From Gammaproteobacteria bacterium (GTDB lineage: Bacteria > Pseudomonadota > Gammaproteobacteria > Tenderiales > Tenderiaceae): 64,000 nt of DNA. Positions 58,339-64,000 of the stretch are shown here, piece after piece. The DNA is taken from the NCBI GenBank assembly GCA_016200485.1, contig JACQEP010000022.1, positions 23,778-87,777 of the forward strand, given 5' to 3'. A program made the translations under genes and the position numbers. Each line of letters starts with the position of its first letter. The first letter of the stretch is position 1. Under the pieces are notes generated by a model that worked only from the letters and a program-made list of their open reading frames with translations, was not told where the DNA came from and did not search any database.

Positions 58339-60237
58339 ATGTCTACGGTGGCTTCAAGCAAAAAGCGGCTTTTTCTGTTTTATGCGCTGGCACTGGCGTT
58401 GCCGGTGCTGTTTTTTGGCGTTCTCGAAATGGGGCTGCGTTATTTTGATTACGGTTATCCACACGAGTTGTTTGTCGAGGCTTCAGATCGTTATGGCAAT
58501 GAGCCGTATTTGATGCCTAATGAGGAAGTGGCCAGGCGCTACTTCGGCCGTAACGGTTATGCCCCGTCGCCACGGGTAGAGCTGTTTCGGCGCCATAAAC
58601 CAGAGAATGGTTATCGCGTCTTCGTGCTGGGGGAGTCGACCACCGCTGGCTGGCCTTATCCTACCAACGCCATGTTTTCGCGAGTGCTGGAACAGCGGCT
58701 TTCTGATGTCTTTCCTGATCGTTATGTTGAAGTCGTCAATATCGGCATCGCCGCACTCAATAGTTTTGCATTGACGGATTTTGTCGATGAAGTATTGGCG
58801 CAGCAGCCTGATGCGATTTTGATTTATGTTGGGCATAACGAATTTTATGGTGCTCTGGGGGCGGCATCATCGGTCTCGTTGGGGCGCTCGCGGTGGCTGG
58901 TTAAAACTTACATGGCGCTGTTGCAGTTTAAAACAGTGGCGCTGGTGCGTGATGTGGTCGGTATGGGCAAGGGTTGGCTCACTGGATCGGTTACAAATTC
59001 ACGGGATACGACACTCATGCAGCGCATGATCGGTGACCGGCAGGTGGAATATGGTGGCGATATATTTCAGGCGGCTAGGGACAATTACGCGGCCAATTTA
59101 AGAGAGATATTCGCCAAGAGCAAGGCGGCGGGTGTGCCGGTATTGATTAGCGAGGTGGTGAGCAATGTGCGCGATCAACCTCCGTTTGCATCGCTTGAAA
59201 ATGCTGCGCAGCCAGCCGCAAACAGCGTCTATGCAAAGGCCCAACAACTGGAGCGCGAAGGCAAGTTTGAGCAGGCACGCGTAGCCTATTATCGGGCGAA
59301 GGATCTGGATGGTGTGCCATTTCGTGCGCCCGAGGTCATTAATGAAGCCATACATCAGGTGGCAACCGAGTTTAATGTACCGGTGGTGCCGATGAAATCC
59401 TATTTCGAAGCCGCATCGCCGAATGGCATCATCGGTGCCAGTTTAATGTTGGAACACGTGCATCCGAATATTGAGGGTTATTTTCTGATGAGCGAGGCCT
59501 TTTTTGACAGCATGCAGCATTATGGTTTCATCGAGCCCTTCTGGAAGGCGAATCAAATCCCTCCCTGGTTTTACCGGCAATCGTGGCCGATTACAGAACT
59601 GGATCGTGTGATCGGGGAAATGCAGATACTGAATTTGACGGATCATCCACCGTTTGCAGCGAAAAAGGCGGGAGCGCAGACGATGGTCGGTTTCGTGCCA
59701 CAAGGCAAGGTGCAAGAGTTGGCGTTACAGGCATTTCGTGACGAGAAGTCATATCAAGAGGCTCACGTCGAGTTGGCAAAATTTTATGAATCGCAGGGGC
59801 ATCCGGATCGCGGTTTTCGCGAATATGAGGCGATGATGGCTGCTGAGCCGCACAATATCAGTGTTTATATGATGGCGATCGAGAATTTATTGCAGCGTAA
59901 TGACCATGAGCGCGCTATGCCGTTGTTATATGCATCGTTACAAATAAAAAATACTGGCTTTGCCAATAAATGGATCGGCATGATTCACCTTCAGCACGGC
60001 AATCCGCGAGAGGCATTGCCGTTTCTGGAACGGGCGGAGGCGATGTCATCCCAAGACGATCATCTGCTCTATCATTTGGGTGTTTGTTATGTGCTGAATA
60101 AACGCCTTGATCACGCGCGCACTATTTTGCAAAAGATGAAAAAAACTGTTCCCGGTTCGCTACGCGTACAACGGTTGGAAGAGTTGCTGACGCAGGCGCA
60201 ACGTGCGGGTGGTGTTGTATCGCAGCCCCAAAAATAA
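58339..60237 (+). CDS. Membrane-anchored SGNH-hydrolase-like protein with C-terminal TPRs
   Basis: About 632 residues from the ATG at 58339. One N-terminal helix (FLFYALALALPVLFFGVLEM) anchors it in the inner membrane. The SGNH blocks are visible: serine in VFVLGESTTAGWP, glycine in VNIGIAALNS, asparagine in YVGHNEFYG, and histidine in LEHVHPNIEGYF. Residues ~470-620 carry about four TPR-like helices. SGNH enzymes are often O-acetyl esterases or acetyltransferase partners in glycan modification. The divergent carbamoyltransferase trio supports a surface-glycan role. Substrate unknown. Confidence 0.85.
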   Translation: MSTVASSKKRLFLFYALALALPVLFFGVLEMGLRYFDYGYPHELFVEASDRYGNEPYLMPNEEVARRYFGRNGYAPSPRVELFRRHKPENGYRVFVLGESTTAGWPYPTNAMFSRVLEQRLSDVFPDRYVEVVNIGIAALNSFALTDFVDEVLAQQPDAILIYVGHNEFYGALGAASSVSLGRSRWLVKTYMALLQFKTVALVRDVVGMGKGWLTGSVTNSRDTTLMQRMIGDRQVEYGGDIFQAARDNYAANLREIFAKSKAAGVPVLISEVVSNVRDQPPFASLENAAQPAANSVYAKAQQLEREGKFEQARVAYYRAKDLDGVPFRAPEVINEAIHQVATEFNVPVVPMKSYFEAASPNGIIGASLMLEHVHPNIEGYFLMSEAFFDSMQHYGFIEPFWKANQIPPWFYRQSWPITELDRVIGEMQILNLTDHPPFAAKKAGAQTMVGFVPQGKVQELALQAFRDEKSYQEAHVELAKFYESQGHPDRGFREYEAMMAAEPHNISVYMMAIENLLQRNDHERAMPLLYASLQIKNTGFANKWIGMIHLQHGNPREALPFLERAEAMSSQDDHLLYHLGVCYVLNKRLDHARTILQKMKKTVPGSLRVQRLEELLTQAQRAGGVVSQPQK

Positions 60238-60252
60238 CATCGTTAATTGCGG

Positions 60253-60281
60253 GTAGGGGCAGGTTTGAAACCCGCCTCTAC
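60253..60281. repeat. GTAGGGGC palindrome containing the purD stop codon
   Basis: GTAGGGGCAGGTTTGAAACC continuing to CGCCTCTAC, an imperfect 29-base palindrome. The minus-strand TAG of purD is formed by the CTA at 60278-60280 inside it. Lies between convergent SGNH and purD genes. Confidence 0.65.
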
Positions 60282-61561
60282 GATTCTCGGGCGATGGCGC
60301 GATAGCCAATATCCTTGCGGTAATACATGCCTTCCCAGGAAATTTGTTGCGTCAGTTCATAGGCCTTGCGTTGTGCTTCGCTCACTGAATTGCCTAAGCC
60401 TACAGCACACAGCACACGGCCACCGCTGGTGACGATCTGGCCGTTCTTTTCTGTGGTACCCGCATGAAAGACTTTGCGGTCTGTCATTTCAGTGGTGGGC
60501 AGGCCCTTGATAACATCGCCTTTGCGATAATCGTTGGGATAACCGTCTGCTGCAAGCACCACGCCGACAGCGGCACGCGTGTCCCATTCGGCGCTGACGG
60601 TATTCAATTTGCCATCAAGCGCTGCATCACAGAGTGAGACCAAATCCGATTTCAGGCGCATCATGATCGGCTGCGTTTCCGGATCGCCGAAGCGGCAGTT
60701 GTATTCGATCACCTTCGGCGAGCCATCGGCCATGATCATCAAGCCTGCGTACAGAAAACCGGTATACGGATTGCCTTCGGCGGCCATGCCACGAACAGTG
60801 GGTTCGATGATTTCCTTCATGATCCGATCATGGATTGCGGGAGTGACCACCGGCGCCGGGGAGTAGGCACCCATGCCGCCGGTGTTGGGGCCGGTGTCCT
60901 GGTCGCCGATACGTTTGTGATCCTGACTGGTGGCCATCGGCAGGATGTGTTTGCCATCCACCATGCAAATAAAGCTCGCTTCTTCGCCGTCGAGAAATTC
61001 TTCGATCACCACCCGGCTGCCCGCGCTGCCGAAGGCATTGCCCGCCAGCATGTCGCGCACTGCCGTCTCGGCCTCGGCCAGGGTCATAGCCACGATCACG
61101 CCCTTGCCCGCCGCCAGGCCATCGGCCTTGACCACGATCGGCGCGCCTTTCTGGCGCAAATAGGCCAGGGCCTGGTTGATATCGGTGAAGTTGCCGTAGT
61201 CGGCGGTCGGAATCTTGTGCCGGGCCAGAAAGTCCTTGGTGAAGGCCTTGGAACCCTCCAGCTGAGCGGCGGACTGGGTCGGGCCAAAGCAGCGCAGGCC
61301 AGCAGCGCGGAAGGCATCGACCACGCCGAGTACCAGCGGTACCTCAGGGCCGACGATAGTCAGGCCGATGCCTTGGTTGCGGACGAATTCCACCAGCCTC
61401 TTGATGTCGTCAACGGCGATGGCGACATTTTCCACTTTGGCTTCATGGGCAGTGCCGGCATTGCCGGGGGCAACAAAGACCTTTGTTACTCGCGGGGAAT
61501 GAGCAGTTTTCCATGCCAGCGCATGTTCGCGGCCGCCGCTGCCAATGATCAACACATTCAT
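60278..61561 (-). CDS. purD: Phosphoribosylamine-glycine ligase
   Basis: 427 residues, normal length. N-terminal GSGGREHALAWK, then the ATP-grasp core (PIVVKADGLAAGKGVIVAMT; CRFGDPETQPI). It makes GAR in purine synthesis. Its last codons lie in a repeat palindrome. purH is upstream on the same strand but 580 bases away, not directly fused as in the common purHD operon. Confidence 0.97.
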   Translation of the reverse strand: MNVLIIGSGGREHALAWKTAHSPRVTKVFVAPGNAGTAHEAKVENVAIAVDDIKRLVEFVRNQGIGLTIVGPEVPLVLGVVDAFRAAGLRCFGPTQSAAQLEGSKAFTKDFLARHKIPTADYGNFTDINQALAYLRQKGAPIVVKADGLAAGKGVIVAMTLAEAETAVRDMLAGNAFGSAGSRVVIEEFLDGEEASFICMVDGKHILPMATSQDHKRIGDQDTGPNTGGMGAYSPAPVVTPAIHDRIMKEIIEPTVRGMAAEGNPYTGFLYAGLMIMADGSPKVIEYNCRFGDPETQPIMMRLKSDLVSLCDAALDGKLNTVSAEWDTRAAVGVVLAADGYPNDYRKGDVIKGLPTTEMTDRKVFHAGTTEKNGQIVTSGGRVLCAVGLGNSVSEAQRKAYELTQQISWEGMYYRKDIGYRAIARES

Positions 61562-62143
61562 TTTTCTATAAGTCCCAACAGGTTATGTGCTTTGCCGTTA
61601 TGGCGGGTGATTCTAACGTGAAAAAGTGCCAGGGGGTAGGTCAAATTCTAAATACTGTGTTAGACTTTTCCCCGATTAAAAAATATTAATCTAAACTAAT
61701 AACAAGATTTTAAATCAATTAAAGCCCGACAACAGGGCTGGTAACAAAATCAAACCAGGTGGGGGTGTCTGCGGACACCGGATGGGAGGGTATGAGAGCT
61801 TTGTGGCATTACGCGCCAGAGACGGCTGTGTTTTGGGCTGCCAAACTGGTTCACATCACGGCACGGTTACAAGCCGTTTGTGCTCGATTTACACAACAGC
61901 AGTTCCCTGCGCGGGCGTGCTGTGAGTCTGACTCTATATTTCTTCCCTCGGTTTCGCCGTCGTTAACAAGCGACCTGGTATCACGTCTTTGATGGGTTTA
62001 TCAGGGACGCTGCGACACGTTCAAAAGTCGTGTTGGCGCGGCGTGGCCTAAAAGGGGTGTTGCTCGGTTGTAATCACGCGCCGGTGATACAGCCGATGTG
62101 GCATAAAAAGCCCGCGGAAGCGGGCTTTTTCTTGGGTGTCATC
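61562..62143. other. 582-base gap between purH and purD
   Basis: Holds the purH terminator, a hairpin AGCCC/GGGCT (61723-61739), a GGTGTC/GACACC hairpin near 61764-61779, and an AT-rich block (61660-61720). A plus-strand frame at 61759-61992 (77 codons, GTG start) has no recognisable feature and is not called as a gene. Confidence 0.5.
62105..62130 (-). terminator. Terminator after purH
   Basis: AAAAAGCCCGC, a GGAA loop and GCGGGCTTTTT, symmetrical, just beyond the purH stop. Confidence 0.9.
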
Positions 62144-63718
62144 TTAGTGTCTGAAGTGGCGCATCCCGGTAAACACCATCGCCAAGCCATGTTCATTGGC
62201 GGCGGCGATCACTTCTTCGTCACGCATCGAACCCCCCGGCTGAATCACCGCGGTAATGCCCGCAGCGGCAGCGGCGTCGATGCCATCACGGAACGGGAAG
62301 AAGGCATCGGAAGCCATCACTGATCCCTTCACTTCCAATTTTTCATCGGCGGCTTTGATGCCAGCGATCCTGGCGCTGTAGACGCGGCTCATCTGCCCGG
62401 CGCCTATGCCTATCGTCATATTGTTTTTGGCATAGACAATGGCGTTGGATTTAACGAACTTGGCCACCTGCCAGCAGAACATCAAATCTTTTAGTTCCTG
62501 GGCCGAGGGCGCGCGTTGGGTGACGACTTTCAGGTCGTGTTCGCTGACCATGCCGTTGTCGCGTGTTTGTAGCAACATGCCGCCGGTGACGCGTTTGTAA
62601 TCCAGCTCCGGTTGGCCGCCGCCCCACTGGCCGCAAGCCAGCAGCCGCACATTTTTCTTTTCGGCGACGATGGCAAGTGCAGCGTCACTGACACTGGGCG
62701 CGATAATGACTTCGACGAACTGACGCTCGACAATGGCGCGTGCGGTATCGGTGTCCAGTTCTTGATTGAAGGCGATGATGCCGCCGAAGGCAGAGGTCGG
62801 ATCGGTCTTGTAGGCCTTGTTGTAGGCATCAAGGATCGAGCCGGCAACCGCTACGCCGCACGGATTGGCATGTTTGACGATGACGCAGGCAGGTTGTTTG
62901 AACTGTTTGACGCATTCCAGCGCGGCATCGGTGTCGGCAATGTTATTGAACGATAATTCCTTGCCCTGCAATTGCACCGCAGTGGAGACGCTCGCCTCGC
63001 GCGCGCGGGCCTCGATATAGAACGCGGCGCGCTGATGCGGATTTTCACCATAACGCAGGTCTTGCGCCTTGACAAACTGGGCGCTGAAGGTACGAGGGAA
63101 GTCGGCGCGATGTTGGGTGCTGTGGCCGCCATCGGTAATGCTGCCCAGATAATTGGCGATGGCTCCATCATAACCGGCGGTGTGTTCGAAGGCCTTGCAG
63201 GCAAGGTGAAAACGGGTTTCGTGACTGATCGTGCCGTTGTTGCGCGTCATTTCGTCAAGGATGATGGCGTAGTCGATGGCGTCAACGACAATCGCGACAT
63301 CTTTATGATTTTTGGCGGCGGCGCGCACCATGGTTGGGCCGCCGATGTCGATGTTTTCGATCGCGGTTTCGAGATCGCAATCGGGGTTGGCGACGGTTTG
63401 TGCGAACGGATAGAGATTTACGGCTACGAGATCAATCGCGCCAATGCCGTGTTCGGCCATCACCGCATCGTCCTGACCGCGACGGCCGAGGATGCCGCCA
63501 TGAATCTTGGGATGCAGGGTTTTGACCCGGCCATCCATCATTTCAGGAAAGCCGGTGTAGTCGGAGACTTCAATGACTTTGATGTTGTTTTCGCGCAGCA
63601 GCTTGGCGCTGCCGCCGGTGGAAAGGATTTCCACGCCCATGCCTTGCAGGCTGCGGGCGAAGTCGACGACGCCGGTTTTATCTGAAACGCTGATCAATGC
63701 TCGTTTGATGGTTGTCAT
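62144..63718 (-). CDS. purH: Bifunctional AICAR transformylase/IMP cyclohydrolase
   Basis: 524 residues, full length. The N-terminal cyclohydrolase domain has [15 protein letters not shown] and [20 protein letters not shown]. The C-terminal transformylase domain has [10 protein letters not shown], the catalytic KHANPCG, and ends with [20 protein letters not shown]. It catalyses the last two steps to IMP. fis, a common upstream neighbour, is not here; instead a repeat and an IS110-type end follow. Confidence 0.98.
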   Translation of the reverse strand: MTTIKRALISVSDKTGVVDFARSLQGMGVEILSTGGSAKLLRENNIKVIEVSDYTGFPEMMDGRVKTLHPKIHGGILGRRGQDDAVMAEHGIGAIDLVAVNLYPFAQTVANPDCDLETAIENIDIGGPTMVRAAAKNHKDVAIVVDAIDYAIILDEMTRNNGTISHETRFHLACKAFEHTAGYDGAIANYLGSITDGGHSTQHRADFPRTFSAQFVKAQDLRYGENPHQRAAFYIEARAREASVSTAVQLQGKELSFNNIADTDAALECVKQFKQPACVIVKHANPCGVAVAGSILDAYNKAYKTDPTSAFGGIIAFNQELDTDTARAIVERQFVEVIIAPSVSDAALAIVAEKKNVRLLACGQWGGGQPELDYKRVTGGMLLQTRDNGMVSEHDLKVVTQRAPSAQELKDLMFCWQVAKFVKSNAIVYAKNNMTIGIGAGQMSRVYSARIAGIKAADEKLEVKGSVMASDAFFPFRDGIDAAAAAGITAVIQPGGSMRDEEVIAAANEHGLAMVFTGMRHFRH

Positions 63719-63775
63719 GGTTGCTTTTTGAGGTTAAGTGAAAAATAAGAGATCAATAATGCCACAGGTAAAAAA

Positions 63776-63812
63776 TCCAACGCGGAGACGCAAAGACGCG
63801 GAGGTTTTCAAT
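63776..63812. repeat. Partial copy of the AATCCAACGCGGAGACGC repeat arm
   Basis: AATCCAACGCGGAGACGCAA, then AGACGCGGAGGTTTT, matching the outer arms of the elements at 3011 and 40846 but without the inner unit. Confidence 0.55.
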
Positions 63813-63914
63813 CGCTTTGGGCTGTATGCACCGCAGCTTGCTGCGCAAAAGATTTGATTGTAGATACTCTGTTCGAGGTCAAGCATTTTTTCTGTAATTT
63901 TTGCACTTTCCGGC

Positions 63915-64000
63915 TCATGCTGGAATCGCGTAAAAGCGGGTGTTATCGAAGGGCTTGTTGTCCTTCAACATGCCGTGAATGGCATGCAGCAGTTTACGCA
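63915..64000 (-). CDS. IS110-family transposase, C-terminal end only
   Basis: The last 28 codons on the minus strand read RKLLHAIHGMLKDNKPFDNT and then RFYAIPA before TGA, the characteristic ending of IS110/IS1111 transposases. The rest lies beyond the right edge. The sequence after the stop (TTGACCTCGAACAGAGTATC on the minus strand) resembles the known end region of these elements. Confidence 0.8.
   Translation of the reverse strand, partial: RKLLHAIHGMLKDNKPFDNTRFYAIPA

Noticed and set aside
61759..61992. 77-codon frame between purD and purH
   Set aside because: No ribosome site of note, no recognisable motif, unusual composition.

Overview
The window is a chromosomal stretch of a free-living gammaproteobacterium of moderate GC content. 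The evidence is lptD next to amgK, a proteobacterial petABC (bc1) operon, a 613-residue RpoD with a tRNA-Ile2(CAU) gene just beyond it, the rpsU-yqeY-dnaG-rpoD block, and aerobic hemF. I cannot name the genus from sequence alone. Most genes are housekeeping; the unusual content is in envelope and secreted-protein genes, and in small dispersed palindromes.

Layout. 1-3 kb: partial lptD (minus) diverging from amgK (plus). 3-10 kb: pentapeptide protein, PilZ-like protein, and an RND pump with its adaptor. 10-15 kb: lipoprotein cytochrome c, Rieske/cytochrome b/cytochrome c1, and a TPR-glycosyltransferase. 15-16.3 kb: an Xre-RES toxin-antitoxin pair with a visible operator. 16.5-21.3 kb: tRNA-Ile2, rpoD, dnaG, yqeY, rpsU. 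21.4-26.1 kb: molybdenum cofactor genes moeB, moaA, moaC, moaD, moaE, with a structured leader before moaA and a Kelch protein. 26-39.7 kb: histidine phosphatase, then a secreted protein, a LolA-like protein, a ribbon-helix-helix/zinc-ribbon regulator, a DUF1302-type outer-membrane protein, an MMPL/RND transporter, a small barrel, a TPR-plus-barrel protein and an opposing ABC exporter. 39.8-48.1 kb: tsaD, VIT1-like transporter, typA, proline iminopeptidase, dtd, apaH, a small secreted protein, hemF. 48.3-49.6 kb: a complete IS3-family element. 49.9-55.4 kb: tsaC, two tandem paralogous secreted proteins, and a cysteine-rich solenoid protein. 55.4-60.2 kb: NodU-type carbamoyltransferase, DUF5989 protein, SxtJ protein and a divergent SGNH-TPR protein. 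60.3-64 kb: purD, purH and the tail of an IS110-family transposase.

The most interesting signal links two distant parts. The 9-mer TGTATAACA occurs upstream of the secreted-protein gene at 27183, twice upstream of the ribbon-helix-helix/zinc-ribbon gene at 29314, and upstream of both tandem secreted paralogs at 50740 and 52395. I saw no other exact copy by eye. The three secreted proteins share a short FFQ...II.D pattern. This suggests a small regulon of surface or secreted proteins, possibly served by the envelope machinery at 28-37.5 kb. The regulator and the machinery role are inferences, and the motif also resembles a -10 box.

Two other oddities stand out. The MMPL transporter and the ABC ATPase both carry tryptophan/glutamine-rich low-complexity segments absent from ordinary family members. 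The protein at 54211 is built from about eight cysteine-anchored helical-hairpin repeats. GTAG-ended palindromes and a two-hairpin REP-like unit recur between genes.
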